Positions 18,933-27,048 of a stretch of DNA of 33,749 nt are shown here, piece by piece. Source of the DNA: Acidimicrobiales bacterium. GTDB taxonomy: Bacteria; Actinomycetota; Acidimicrobiia; Acidimicrobiales; CADCSY01. The stretch spans positions 1 to 33,749 of the forward strand of contig DATKDW010000049.1 in assembly GCA_035512495.1 (NCBI GenBank), given 5' to 3'. Positions within the stretch are counted from its first letter, which is position 1. Each line of letters begins with the position of its first letter. The translations under genes and the position numbers were made by a program. Below the pieces are notes generated by a model, which made no database searches, was not told the DNA's origin, and was given only the letters and a program-made list of their open reading frames with translations.

Positions 18933-19724
18933 ATGGCCAACGCACCCCGACACGTCCTCGCCCTCGTCACCGGCGCCTCCAGCGGCATCGGCGAGTCCTT
19001 CGCCCGCGCTCTCGCCGGTCGGGGGACGAACCTGGTGCTCGTCGCTCGTCGCCGTGACCGCCTCGACCAGCTTGCCGCCGCCCTCCGCGAAGGCAGCGGC
19101 ATCGAGGTGGAGGTGCTCGCCGCCGACCTCACCGACGACCTCGGTCTCGCCAACGTCGCCGAGCGCCTCAGCGACGACGCCCGGCCTGTCGACCTGCTCG
19201 TGAACAACGCCGGCTTCGGTACCTCGGGGGCGCTGGTCGACGTCGACCCGGCCCGCCATGCCGACGAGATCGCCCTCAACGTCGGCGCCCTCGTCGCCCT
19301 GACCCACGCCGCCCTGCCGGGCATGGTGGCGCGGGGTCGGGGGGCGGTGGTCAACGTCTCGTCGGTCGCCAGCTTCCAGCCGGCCCCGAAGATGGCCGTC
19401 TACGCCGCCACCAAGGCCTTCGTCACCAGCTTCAGCGAGTCGCTGGCCGAGGAGGTCCGCCAGGCCGGCGTCGTCGTCCAGGCACTCTGCCCGGGGCTGA
19501 CCCACACCGAGTTCCAGGAGACGGCCGAGTACACGACCTCGACCCGCCCCGAAGTGATCTGGCAGATGCCCGACGAGGTGGTGGCGGCCTCGCTGGCGGG
19601 CCTCGACAAGGGGCGGGTCCTCGTCATCCCCGGCGCCCACAACAAGGCCTTCGTGGCCGGCACCGCCCTCATCCCCCGGGCGGCCAAGCGCAAGCTGGCC
19701 AAGCTCGTCCAGGACCGCACCTAG
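18933..19724 (+). CDS. Short-chain dehydrogenase/reductase
   Basis: The 263-residue protein is a classical SDR. It has the cofactor motif TGASSGIG (residues about 13-20), followed by ARRRDRL, whose arginines suggest NADP(H); NNAG in DLLVNNAGFGTSG; the catalytic Ser in VVNVSSVASFQPAP; and YxxxK in YAATKAF. The C-terminal tail (AKRKLAKLVQDRT) is basic. Many homologues are annotated as DltE-like or short-chain acyl reductases, but the substrate cannot be read from sequence. The frame is open further upstream through the twin repeat, which is not coding. It converges on glpX with 19 bases between. Confidence 0.93.
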   Translation: MANAPRHVLALVTGASSGIGESFARALAGRGTNLVLVARRRDRLDQLAAALREGSGIEVEVLAADLTDDLGLANVAERLSDDARPVDLLVNNAGFGTSGALVDVDPARHADEIALNVGALVALTHAALPGMVARGRGAVVNVSSVASFQPAPKMAVYAATKAFVTSFSESLAEEVRQAGVVVQALCPGLTHTEFQETAEYTTSTRPEVIWQMPDEVVAASLAGLDKGRVLVIPGAHNKAFVAGTALIPRAAKRKLAKLVQDRT

Positions 19725-19743
19725 CGCTCGCGCCTCGCCCGCG

Positions 19744-20739
19744 TCAGCCGAACTCGACCGCCGAGTACTCCTTGAGCTTGTCGAGGCGGTGGCGGGCGTC
19801 GATGAGGCGGACGGTGCCGCTCTTGGATCGCATGACCAGCGACTGGGTGGTGGCGCCCTCCTTGGTGTAGCGGACGCCCCGGAGCAGCTCGCCGTCGGTG
19901 ATCCCGGTGGCGGCGAAGAAGCAGTTGTCGCTGCGCACGAGGTCGTCGGTGGTGAGGACCGCCTCGAGGTCGTAGCCGCCCTCGGCGGCTGCCGCCCGAT
20001 CGGCGTCGTCACGAGCGTGGAGGCGCCCCTGGATGGCCCCGCCCATGCACTTGAGGGCGGCGGCGGCGATGACCCCCTCGGGGGTGCCGCCGATCCCGAA
20101 GAGGATGTCGGCGCCCGAGGTGGGCCAGGCGGTGGAGATGGCGGCGGGGGCGTCGCCGTCGGTGATGAGGCGGATGCGAGCGCCGGAGCGGCGGACCTGG
20201 TCGATGATGTCGGCGTGGCGGGGGCGGTCGAGGACGATGGCCGTGACGTCGCGCACCGGCTTGCTCAGGGCGTGGGCAACGGCGCCGAGGTTGTCGGCCA
20301 CCGAGGCGTTGAGGTCGATGACCCCGGCCGCCTCGGGGCCCACGGCGATCTTGTCCATGTAGACGATCGGCCCGGGGTCGAACATGGTGCCCCGCTCGGA
20401 CACCGCGATGATCGAGGTGGCGCCGGCCCGGCCCTCGGCGGTGAGGGTGGTGCCCTCGACGGGATCGACGGCGATGTCGGCGAGCGGCGGGGTGCCGTCG
20501 CCGATGCGCTCGCCGTTGTAGAGCATGGGTGCCTCGTCCTTCTCGCCCTCGCCGATGACCACGATGCCGTCCATGGGGACGCTGTCGAGCACGATGCGCA
20601 TGGCGTCGACTGCGGCGCCGTCGGCACCCTCCTTGTCGCCCCGGCCCATCCATCGGGCGGCGGCGAGGGCGGCGGCCTCGGTGACCCGGACCAGCTCCAT
20701 GGCCAGGTTGCGGTCGGGGACCTGCTTCGAGGTGCTCAT
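19744..20739 (-). CDS. glpX: Class II fructose-1,6-bisphosphatase
   Basis: GlpX hydrolyses fructose 1,6-bisphosphate to fructose 6-phosphate in gluconeogenesis. The 331-residue length fits. Motifs include [16 protein letters not shown], the metal-binding [21 protein letters not shown], and [10 protein letters not shown] near the substrate site. Actinobacteria generally use this class as their only FBPase. ATG 20739 starts the conserved part ([21 protein letters not shown]) and has a -10 box 8 nt upstream; the frame is open further but that part is not conserved-looking. The gene is divergent from the S9 peptidase. Confidence 0.97.
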   Translation of the reverse strand: MSTSKQVPDRNLAMELVRVTEAAALAAARWMGRGDKEGADGAAVDAMRIVLDSVPMDGIVVIGEGEKDEAPMLYNGERIGDGTPPLADIAVDPVEGTTLTAEGRAGATSIIAVSERGTMFDPGPIVYMDKIAVGPEAAGVIDLNASVADNLGAVAHALSKPVRDVTAIVLDRPRHADIIDQVRRSGARIRLITDGDAPAAISTAWPTSGADILFGIGGTPEGVIAAAALKCMGGAIQGRLHARDDADRAAAAEGGYDLEAVLTTDDLVRSDNCFFAATGITDGELLRGVRYTKEGATTQSLVMRSKSGTVRLIDARHRLDKLKEYSAVEFG

Positions 20740-20747
20740 GGCCGCCG

Positions 20748-20753
20748 ACAGTA
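20748..20753 (-). promoter_or_regulatory. -10 box of glpX
   Basis: Read on the minus strand this is TACTGT, ending 8 nt before the glpX ATG. Confidence 0.45.
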
Positions 20754-20819
20754 GCGACCCCTCGCCGGTGTGGCCCACGCCCGCACGTCGCCGGGCGGCG
20801 GGTGCCAAGATGGCTCGCC

Positions 20820-22685
20820 ATGTCGCCTCCCCGGATCACCGCCGCCATGTGCGCCTCGGGCCGCACCCTCGGCGAGCCGCGGCTCTCGCCCGACGGTCGG
20901 CGGGTCGCCATGGTTGTCACCGAGGCGGGCCGGGGTCGCCTGGTGGTGCTCGACGCCGACGGCGGACCCGAGCGGGTGGTCACCTCCGACCCGGGCCCGA
21001 GCCCGGCGCGGGCCTACGGCGGGGGTTCCTTCGACTGGCTCCCCGACGGCTCCGGCCTGGTGTTCGCCGGTGCCAAGGGCGGCCTCTGGCACCAGCCGGG
21101 CGACGGCGGCCCGGCGCGCAGCCTGGTCGCCGAGGGGCGGGTCGCCGCCCCCGCCGTGTCCCCAGACGGCACCCGGGTGGCCTACCTGCTCGACACCAGG
21201 CACGTCGCCGTGGTGTCGCTCGACAGCTCGACATGGCCCGTGTGCCTCAGCGCCGAGGCCGACTTCTGCCTCGACCCGGCATGGTCCCCCGACAGCGCGT
21301 GGGTGGCTTGGCACGAGTGGGACGTGCCCGCCATGCCCTGGGACGCCAGCCGGATCGCCGTTCGCCGCGCCGACGGCACCGGTGCGGCGACGGTGGTGGC
21401 CGGTGGCGAGGGCATCGCGGTCCAGCAACCCCGCTTCTCGCCCGACGGCACCCGCCTCGGCTTCTTGTGCGACCGGAGCGGATGGCTCAACCTCACTGCG
21501 GTGGCATGGTCGCCCGTCGGCCCGTCCGGGGAGCCGTCGCCGCTGCTCATGGAGGAGCACGAGCACGGCACGGCGGCGTGGGGCCCGGGTCAGCGCTCGT
21601 TCGCCTGGTCGCCCGACGGGACCGCTGTGGCGGTGGCCCGCAACGAGAGCGGGTTCGGGTCGCTCCAGGTGGTCGACGTGGCCGGTGGGACCACCACCCA
21701 GCTGGGCCGCGCCGTGCACGGAGGGCTCAGCTGGATCGGCGATCGCGTGGCCGCGATCCGCAGCGGCGCCCGCACGCCCACCCAGGTGGTCGTCTACGAC
21801 GGGCCGTCCGGCGAGGGGCGTCGCACCGTCGCCCACGGCCCCGTCGCCGGCTTCGAGGCGGCCGACCTCCCGGAGCCCGAGCTCGTCAGCTGGCCCGCCG
21901 GCGACGGCGCCACCATCCCGGGTCGCCTCTACCGGCGGGCCGACGGCCCCCTCGGCGAGCCGCCGCCGATGATCTGCTGGGTGCACGGCGGGCCCACCGA
22001 CCAGTGGGGCGTGACGTTCAACGCCCGCATCGCCTACTGGGTCGACCGCGGGTGGGCCGTGCTGGTGCCCGACCACCGCGGCTCCACCGGGCATGGCCGG
22101 GCGTTCACCCAGGCCATGGCCGGCCGCTGGGGCGAGCTCGATACCGACGACGTGGCCGCCGGGATCGCTGCCGCCGCCGATCGGGGCTGGGCCGACCCCG
22201 GTCGCATCGCCATCATGGGCGGCTCCGCCGGCGGGTTCACGGTGCTCAACGTCCTGGCGTCCCACCCCCGCCTCTGCGCCGCCGGCGTCGATCTCTTCGG
22301 TGTGGCCGACCTGTTCGACCTCGATGAGACGACGCACCGCTACGAGGCCCACTACCTGCACTCGATCGTCGGCCCGCTCCCCGAGGCGGCCGGCCGGTAC
22401 CGGGCTCGTTCGCCGGTCAACCGGGCCGACGCCATCACCACCCCCCTGCTCATCCTCCAGGGGACCGACGACGAGGTCGTGCCCCCGGCGCAGAGCGAAG
22501 CAATCGCCGAGCGCCTGCGCGGGCTCGGTCGCGTCGTGGAGCTCCACCTCTACGAGGGTGAGGGTCACGGGTGGGGCCGGCCCGAGACCGTCACCGACGA
22601 GCTTGAGCGAACCGAGTCGTTCCTCCGTCGCCACGTGCTCCGCTGGGCGACGGCCACCACCACCCAGGGAGGGAGCAGCCCATGA
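20820..22685 (+). CDS. S9 family (prolyl oligopeptidase-type) serine peptidase
   Basis: The 621-residue protein has an N-terminal beta-propeller (about 1-360) with repeated TolB/WD-like SPDG motifs ([36 protein letters not shown]), then an alpha/beta hydrolase domain. Catalytic residues are Ser469 in GGSAGG, Asp551 in GTDDEVVPP and His583 in EGEGHGWG; the oxyanion region is WVHGGPTDQ. The architecture is that of acylaminoacyl peptidases and dipeptidyl peptidases (S9C-like), which trim short peptides. No signal peptide is seen, so it is likely cytoplasmic. ATG 20820 is preferred to GTG 20802 because CAAGAT, a degenerate -10 box, lies 8 nt before it. The stop overlaps the next ATG. Confidence 0.93.
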   Translation: MSPPRITAAMCASGRTLGEPRLSPDGRRVAMVVTEAGRGRLVVLDADGGPERVVTSDPGPSPARAYGGGSFDWLPDGSGLVFAGAKGGLWHQPGDGGPARSLVAEGRVAAPAVSPDGTRVAYLLDTRHVAVVSLDSSTWPVCLSAEADFCLDPAWSPDSAWVAWHEWDVPAMPWDASRIAVRRADGTGAATVVAGGEGIAVQQPRFSPDGTRLGFLCDRSGWLNLTAVAWSPVGPSGEPSPLLMEEHEHGTAAWGPGQRSFAWSPDGTAVAVARNESGFGSLQVVDVAGGTTTQLGRAVHGGLSWIGDRVAAIRSGARTPTQVVVYDGPSGEGRRTVAHGPVAGFEAADLPEPELVSWPAGDGATIPGRLYRRADGPLGEPPPMICWVHGGPTDQWGVTFNARIAYWVDRGWAVLVPDHRGSTGHGRAFTQAMAGRWGELDTDDVAAGIAAAADRGWADPGRIAIMGGSAGGFTVLNVLASHPRLCAAGVDLFGVADLFDLDETTHRYEAHYLHSIVGPLPEAAGRYRARSPVNRADAITTPLLILQGTDDEVVPPAQSEAIAERLRGLGRVVELHLYEGEGHGWGRPETVTDELERTESFLRRHVLRWATATTTQGGSSP

Positions 22686-23314
22686 GCACCCGGGTGTGCC
22701 CGCAGTGCGATGCCGAGTACCTGGCCACCGTCTCCACGTGCGTCGACTGCCGCGTGGCGCTCGACGACCTCGGAGCCGATCGGGGACCCGAGGACGCCAC
22801 GACATCGGCGGGGGGCGACGGTCCCGCGACCGATGCCGAGCTCGACGACGGTGTCGGCTACCTCCTCGACGACTGGTCCGACGGCCAGCGGGCCGACCTC
22901 AGCGCTGCCCTCCGCCAGGAGCGGGTGTCGTTCGTGTGGGAAGACGACGAGCTGGTCGTGCCCGAGCGCCACGCCGACTGGGTCGAGGAGCTCATCGACG
23001 AGATGGACCACCCCGACGCCCTCGACGCCGAGGAGGACGATGACGACGGCGGGGCGGCCCTGCTGTCGACCCTGTACGTGGCGAGCGACGTGCTCATGCG
23101 CGATCCCGACAACCCGCCGGCGGTCACCGAGCTGCTGGAGGCGGCTGACATCCTCGACGACGTGGGCCCACCGTTCGGGGTCGACGGTCCCACGTGGCTG
23201 GCCATCCACGAGCGGGCCGACGCCCTGGCCGAGCTGCTCGGGTCCGGTGCCGAGCCCGAGCTGGTGACCGAGGCGGCCACCAACCTGCGGGCGGCGGTCC
23301 GGCCCCTCGTCTGA
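22682..23314 (+). CDS. Zinc-ribbon-headed acidic protein of unknown function
   Basis: The 210-residue protein begins with two CxxC knuckles (C6-P-Q-C9 and C20-V-D-C23), a small zinc ribbon. An acidic disordered stretch (about 25-60) follows, then a segment with strand-helix character (SAALRQERVSFVWEDDELVVPERHADWVEELI, landmarks RVSFVWEDDELVV), a run of aspartates (EEDDDDGG), and a helical C-terminal half. RVSFVWEDDELVV recalls the DUF2007-like fold of small signal-transducing proteins, without firm support. ATG overlaps the S9 peptidase stop (ATGA), so the two are translated together. Function unknown. Confidence 0.8.
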   Translation: MSTRVCPQCDAEYLATVSTCVDCRVALDDLGADRGPEDATTSAGGDGPATDAELDDGVGYLLDDWSDGQRADLSAALRQERVSFVWEDDELVVPERHADWVEELIDEMDHPDALDAEEDDDDGGAALLSTLYVASDVLMRDPDNPPAVTELLEAADILDDVGPPFGVDGPTWLAIHERADALAELLGSGAEPELVTEAATNLRAAVRPLV

Positions 23315-23357
23315 CGTCGCCGGCCTCGGCGCCTTCGCGTCCGGACCACCTCGCCGG

Positions 23358-23363
23358 TAGCGT
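23358..23363 (+). promoter_or_regulatory. -10 box of the J-domain gene
   Basis: TAGCGT ends 6 nt before GTG 23370, within CGGTAGCGTGGCC. Confidence 0.55.
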
Positions 23364-23369
23364 GGCCAG

Positions 23370-24071
23370 GTGCTGCTGGCCGAGCTCGAGATCTGGCACA
23401 GCCGACCCAACCTCCCCACCCGGAGGGTCGCTGTCGGCCGGTCGCTGCTGCCGACCGAGCCCGCCCCAGGCTTCGGGGGCCTCCTGCTCGGGGGGATCGT
23501 CGCCGCCAACGTGGCCGAGCTGCACGTCGACCTCAGCGGCGAGCTGACCCGGCTGATGTCCGACCTCGAGGACGGCCGTCGCATCCCCCAGCCCCGGCTC
23601 CGCCACCGCCTCCAGGTCGACCGGATCGGCCTGGCCCGCAGTCGCCACCGCCTGCGCGGCCACGGCGACGCCCTCGAGCTCGACCTCGACGACACGGGCA
23701 CCCCGGAGTCGCAGATCCTGGGCGCCGTCTACGCCGCCGGCCGGCTCGACGTCGCCGACCGGCGGTCGGTCATGGCGGTCCTCCGGCGCGCGGTGCGCTG
23801 GAACGGGCCGGTCGGCCCGGCTCTCCTCGCCCACCTGGCCGGGGCGGGGAGCCAGACCTGGTCGGTCGGCGCCTTCGCCGACCCTGAGCGCTGGGCCCTC
23901 GAGGTGCTGGGCTTCGCCGGCGTCGACTCCGGTGCCCCGCGGCGCGGCGACGTCAACCGCCGCTTCCGTGAGCTGGTGCGCCAGGCTCACCCGGACCACG
24001 GTGGCGCCTCGACCGGCGCCGCCGACCGGATCTCCGAGCTCGCCGAGGCTCGGCGAATCCTCCTGGCGTAG
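23370..24071 (+). CDS. Protein with a C-terminal J domain (DnaJ-like)
   Basis: The 233-residue protein ends in a compact J domain (about 175-233): a WALEVLGF helix, then VNRRFRELVRQAHPDHGG with the HPD motif (H207, P208, D209) that stimulates DnaK ATPase, and a closing helix ADRISELAEARRILLA. The first 170 residues are unlike DnaJ: no G/F region or zinc fingers, but a HSRPNLPTRRVAVGRSLLP opening and a conserved-looking central part with DVADRRSVMAVLRRAVRWNG. It is a type III J protein with an unidentified N-terminal domain that presumably selects the DnaK client. GTG start fixed by the -10 box. The small membrane gene starts 7 bases after its stop. Confidence 0.85.
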   Translation: MLLAELEIWHSRPNLPTRRVAVGRSLLPTEPAPGFGGLLLGGIVAANVAELHVDLSGELTRLMSDLEDGRRIPQPRLRHRLQVDRIGLARSRHRLRGHGDALELDLDDTGTPESQILGAVYAAGRLDVADRRSVMAVLRRAVRWNGPVGPALLAHLAGAGSQTWSVGAFADPERWALEVLGFAGVDSGAPRRGDVNRRFRELVRQAHPDHGGASTGAADRISELAEARRILLA

Positions 24072-24078
24072 GGCGGTC

Positions 24079-24252
24079 GTGAGCACCTTCCTCGAGGTTG
24101 TCAGCACCGTGCTCCTCGTCGGGCTGTCGATCGCCGCCATCGCCTACTTCGGCCGCTTCGTCCTCGCCGAGCCGCTGAAGAAGAAGCGCGACCCGGACGA
24201 GGACCGTCCCACCGGTGACCGGGACCGCGCCGACGACCGGGACCGATGGTGA
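24079..24252 (+). CDS. Small single-pass membrane protein
   Basis: A 57-residue protein with one hydrophobic helix (about VVSTVLLVGLSIAAIAYFGRFVL) and a highly charged cytoplasmic-type tail rich in Lys, Asp and Arg (KKKRDPDEDRPTGDRDRADDRDRW). I do not recognise a family. It lies between the J-domain gene (7-bp gap) and the alpha/beta hydrolase (7-bp overlap), which supports it as a translated member of that operon. The GTG start has only a weak upstream purine tract. Confidence 0.65.
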   Translation: MSTFLEVVSTVLLVGLSIAAIAYFGRFVLAEPLKKKRDPDEDRPTGDRDRADDRDRW

Positions 24253-24839
24253 CGGGCGCCGCCGGGGTCCTGCTCGCTCCCGGTGCGGGGACCGGTCGCG
24301 ACCACCCCTCGCTGCTCGCCCTGGAGGCGGCGCTGGCGCCCACGCCGGTGGTGCGCATGGACTTCCCCTACCGGCGCGAGGGGCGGCGGGCCCCCGACCG
24401 GGCCCCGAAGCTGGTGGCGGCGGTGGTGGAGGAGGCCGAGGCCCTGGCGACCGCCACCGGCGCGCCGGGCGACCGGTTGGTCCTCGGTGGCCGCTCGATG
24501 GGGGGGCGCATGTGCTCCATGGCGGTGGCCGACGGCCTGCCCGCGGCAGGCCTCGTCCTCGTCGCCTATCCGCTCCACCCTCCCGGCAAGCCCGACCGCC
24601 TCCGCACCGAGCACCTGCCCCGCCTCGAGGTGCCCTGCTTGTTCGTGTCGGGGACCAGGGACCCGTTCGGGACGCCCGAGGAGATGGAGGCCGCCACGGC
24701 GACGATCCCCGGCCCCGTGACCCACGTCTGGCTCGACGGTGCCCGCCACGACCTGCGGGGGCGCGACGAGGAGGTGGCGGCGACCGTGGCCGCCTGGGTG
24801 ACCGCGCTGCCGGCGTCAGCCGCCGAGGCCGCCCAGTGA
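24246..24839 (+). CDS. Alpha/beta hydrolase (KANL3/Tex30-like, dienelactone hydrolase superfamily)
   Basis: The 197-residue protein is a minimal alpha/beta hydrolase. It shows LLAPGAGTGRDHPSL near the N-terminus (oxyanion region), MDFPYRREGRRAPDRAPKL, the nucleophile elbow GGRSMGGRM (Ser in GxSxG), the acid in VSGTRDPFGTPEE, and the His in DGARHDLRGRDEE. This motif order is that of the KANL3/Tex30 hydrolase family; the natural substrate is not known. ATG 24246 overlaps the preceding stop by 7 bases. The 3' end overlaps the convergent MFS gene by 24 bases. Confidence 0.88.
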   Translation: MVTGAAGVLLAPGAGTGRDHPSLLALEAALAPTPVVRMDFPYRREGRRAPDRAPKLVAAVVEEAEALATATGAPGDRLVLGGRSMGGRMCSMAVADGLPAAGLVLVAYPLHPPGKPDRLRTEHLPRLEVPCLFVSGTRDPFGTPEEMEAATATIPGPVTHVWLDGARHDLRGRDEEVAATVAAWVTALPASAAEAAQ

Positions 24840-26345
24840 CGGCGGGGGGACGTCCTCGGGGTTGAGCTCCTCCAGCGACTGGTGGGCGGTCTCGGGGTAG
24901 AGGGTGAGCACCAGCACCACCACCACCACCGAGCCCAGCGAGAGGACGGCCAGCGCCGGCCCGAACCCCCCGAAGCGGTCGGCGAGGTGGCCGGCCAGGA
25001 GGAGACCGAGGCTGCTGCCCAGGACGGCGGAGATGGCCAGGGTGCCGTTGGCCCTACCCCGCAGCGAGGTCGGGAACAGCTCGGGGCCGTAGACGCCCAG
25101 GGCGGGAACCACCGCGCCACCCACCACGGCGCCGACCACCGACCACGCCCACAGCGGCCAGCCCCCGCTGAGGTACATCAACACGGTGGCCCCGACCCCG
25201 CCGGCCAGGCCCACGGCGCCGACCAGCCGCCGCCCGCGTACGTCGGCCAGCCGGCCGCCCACGATGACGCCGATGCCGCCCGGGGTGTTGGTGAGCAGGG
25301 TGAAGAGCGTGATGCGGGCGGCGGAGAAGTCGCGCTCGACGCGGAGGAACTCGTTCTGGAACTGCGACGCCGGAGCGGTGAAGAGGGCGAGGAGCAGAGC
25401 GGAGACCGCGAGCAGGGCGAGGCGACTCCGGTGCCCGCGCATGGTGGTGGCGGCGTGGGGAAGACCGAACCGGCGGCTCTCCGGGAGGCTGCGGGCCACG
25501 CCGCGCACGAGCGGCAGGCCCAGCAGCGGTCCGAAGTAGAGCAGGCGCCAGCCCTGCTCGCCGAGGTCGGCCAGGGGCAGGGCCATGATGCACAGGCCAG
25601 CCCCCAACGCAGCTGCCATGCCGAGCACGCTCACCGCGTAGGCGCGGGCGCCCTTGGGCATCTCCTCGACCGCCACGATGCTGATCAGCAGCGCCAGGGC
25701 GGTCGAGAAGGCGCGCGAGACCAGCTGGGTCGCGCCCAGCCACGCCATCGACGGGGCGAGGGCTCCGGCGGCGGCGAAGATGCAGCCGCCGGCAGCGCAC
25801 CCGAGCAGGACCATCCGCCTTCCCCGGCGGTCGGCCACCGCCACCAGGACGAGAGCGAGGAGCACCCCGATGCGGATGCTGGCGAGCGTGGTGCCCTGCC
25901 CTCGGCTGTCGACACCGAACTCGCTGGCGGCATAGGTGATGGTCTGGCTGATGAGCGTCCCGAGGTAGCCGGCCACGAGGGAGATGGCCACGAGGAGGCC
26001 GAGGACCGAGGCGGCCCGGGCGTCGAGCCGGTCGGGCGGTGCCCACCAGGGCTGGCGGGAACCGTCGGTTCGGGGTGGCCCGGCGAGGTGGCGGCGCACC
26101 GGCCAGACGAAGAGCCAGCCCACGTAGGGCACGCTCAGGCGGAAGTCCGTGGTGGAGGTGACCTGGAGCTGCCCGTCACCGAGGTCGGTGACCTCGACGG
26201 TGCGTCGGTAGTCGGTGACCGGGCCAGCTTCGGCCTCGAAGCGCCCGTCTCCGGTCGCGACCTCGGCGACGATGTCGCGCCGGGGCTGCAGCCAGCGCTC
26301 GACCTCGGCCCGGCCGCCGGTCGAGCGGGTGACGACCCGCGCCAC
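24816..26345 (-). CDS. MFS transporter with a soluble N-terminal extension
   Basis: The 509-residue protein has about twelve membrane helices from residue 111 on, with the MFS signature loop VADRRGRRMVLLG between helices 2 and 3 and its echo LADVRGRRLVGAVG in the second half, and PELFPTSLRGRANG typical of sugar/aromatic-acid carriers. LPESRRFG ends helix 6. The N-terminal 105 residues are soluble: two strand-rich stretches (RDIVAEVATGDGRFEAEAG, RRTVEVTDLGDGQLQVTSTTD as landmarks) and a Trp-rich VGWLFVWPVRRHLAG; these resemble part of a SRPBCC-like lipid-binding fold but I am not certain. GTG 26345 is chosen because it follows the stop of the upstream small gene by two bases. Substrate unknown. 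Confidence 0.85.
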   Translation of the reverse strand: MARVVTRSTGGRAEVERWLQPRRDIVAEVATGDGRFEAEAGPVTDYRRTVEVTDLGDGQLQVTSTTDFRLSVPYVGWLFVWPVRRHLAGPPRTDGSRQPWWAPPDRLDARAASVLGLLVAISLVAGYLGTLISQTITYAASEFGVDSRGQGTTLASIRIGVLLALVLVAVADRRGRRMVLLGCAAGGCIFAAAGALAPSMAWLGATQLVSRAFSTALALLISIVAVEEMPKGARAYAVSVLGMAAALGAGLCIMALPLADLGEQGWRLLYFGPLLGLPLVRGVARSLPESRRFGLPHAATTMRGHRSRLALLAVSALLLALFTAPASQFQNEFLRVERDFSAARITLFTLLTNTPGGIGVIVGGRLADVRGRRLVGAVGLAGGVGATVLMYLSGGWPLWAWSVVGAVVGGAVVPALGVYGPELFPTSLRGRANGTLAISAVLGSSLGLLLAGHLADRFGGFGPALAVLSLGSVVVVVLVLTLYPETAHQSLEELNPEDVPPPSLGGLGG

Positions 26346-26347
26346 CC

Positions 26348-26566
26348 CTAGCGGTCGGCGTCGCCGTCGGGCGGGGGGAGCGATCCGGACCCGGGGGCCG
26401 GCTCGGCGTCGGTTGCCCCGCCGTCGGTTGCCCTGCCGTCGTCGGAACCGGACTCTGCCTCCGCCCGACGCTTGGCCCACAGCAGCAGGGCGAAGAACAC
26501 GACGATGGGCACCGCGACGAAGATCGATTCGTCCCATCCGCCCTGGTGCGCCAACATCTCCAGCAT
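26348..26566 (-). CDS. Small membrane protein upstream of the MFS gene
   Basis: A 72-residue protein: MLEMLAHQGGWDESIFVAVP, one membrane helix (IFVAVPIVVFFALLLWA), then RRAEAESGSDD and an acidic Pro/Gly/Asp-rich tail (PPPDGDADR). No family recognised. TACGAT lies 7 nt before ATG 26566, and the stop is 2 bases from the MFS start, so the two are one transcript. It is too short to be called by family, but the promoter-like box and coupling support expression. Confidence 0.65.
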   Translation of the reverse strand: MLEMLAHQGGWDESIFVAVPIVVFFALLLWAKRRAEAESGSDDGRATDGGATDAEPAPGSGSLPPPDGDADR

Positions 26567-26573
26567 CCCCTGG

Positions 26574-26579
26574 ATCGTA
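26574..26579 (-). promoter_or_regulatory. -10 box of the small membrane gene/MFS operon
   Basis: Minus-strand TACGAT, ending 7 nt before ATG 26566. Confidence 0.45.
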
Positions 26580-26620
26580 GGGGAACCACCGGGGTCGGAA
26601 CATCGAGGGGTCCCGCCCGG

Positions 26621-26649
26621 TTGTACCAAGGTGGTCCCGTCGCCACACT
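26621..26649 (+). promoter_or_regulatory. Possible promoter of the NfuA-like gene
   Basis: TTGTAC (26621-26626) and CACACT (26644-26649) are 17 nt apart. The -10 is imperfect. Transcription would begin near 26656, leaving a short leader with GGGAG before GTG 26676. Confidence 0.3.
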
Positions 26650-26675
26650 GGGGCCTCCACCCACCGGGAGAGCAC

Positions 26676-26900
26676 GTGAAGCAGCAGATCCTCGACACCA
26701 TCGACGTCATCCGGCCCGCCCTGCAGGCCGACGGCGGCGACATCGTGATCAAGGAGGTCGACGAGGAGACGGGCAAGGTCACCGTCGAGCTCGTCGGCGC
26801 CTGCGGCACGTGCCCGGCATCGACCATGACCATGAAGGCCGGCATCGAGCGCATCCTGAAGGACCGCGTCGACGGCGTGACCGAAGTGGTGGCCATCTGA
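26676..26900 (+). CDS. NifU-type Fe-S cluster scaffold domain protein
   Basis: The 74-residue protein is a lone NifU C-terminal (Nfu) domain, carrying the IRPALQADGGDIVIKEV motif and the cluster-binding pair C43 and C46 in GACGTCPAS. Two such proteins share one [4Fe-4S] cluster and pass it to target enzymes. The GTG is preceded by GGGAG. In other actinobacteria similar proteins stand alone or in the suf operon; no suf genes are near. It is divergent from the small membrane gene, and the 34-bp repeat starts 8 bases after its stop. Confidence 0.93.
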   Translation: MKQQILDTIDVIRPALQADGGDIVIKEVDEETGKVTVELVGACGTCPASTMTMKAGIERILKDRVDGVTEVVAI

Positions 26901-26907
26901 GGGCGAG

Positions 26908-26941
26908 CGGGGCCCGTCACCGACGGAACCCTCCCACCCTC
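26908..26941 (-). repeat. 34-bp intergenic repeat, copy 2 (inverted)
   Basis: Exact reverse complement of 527-560. It lies 8 bases after the NfuA stop, so in both places the repeat follows a gene end within a few bases. The flanks outside the 34 bases do not match those of copy 1. Confidence 0.85.
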
Positions 26942-26971
26942 CGCAGGCTCCGGGCGGGTCCCTTCCGTCGG
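26920..26971 (+). terminator. Hairpin potential across repeat copy 2
   Basis: CCGACGGAA at 26920-26928, inside the repeat, pairs perfectly with TTCCGTCGG at 26963-26971. The loop is 34 nt and itself C/G-rich. It may act as the transcription end for the NfuA gene; there is no T-run. Confidence 0.35.
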
Positions 26972-27000
26972 CGCCACCCGCTCGCTGTCTGAGGAGAGGA

Positions 27001-27017
27001 CTCGGCCTTCGGCCGAG
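27001..27017 (+). terminator. Compact hairpin upstream of meaB
   Basis: CTCGGCC-TTC-GGCCGAG is a perfect 7-bp stem. It extends imperfectly outward (GAGGAGAGGA against TCTCTTCCCC) and is followed by TCTCTTCCCC, so it resembles an intrinsic terminator in front of the meaB promoter. Confidence 0.5.
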
Positions 27018-27035
27018 GCGTCTCTTCCCCGCCGG

Positions 27036-27041
27036 TAGGTT
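27036..27041 (+). promoter_or_regulatory. -10 box of meaB
   Basis: TAGGTT ends 7 nt before ATG 27049 (4 nt before GTG 27046), favouring the ATG. Confidence 0.5.
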
Positions 27042-27048
27042 CTGCGTG

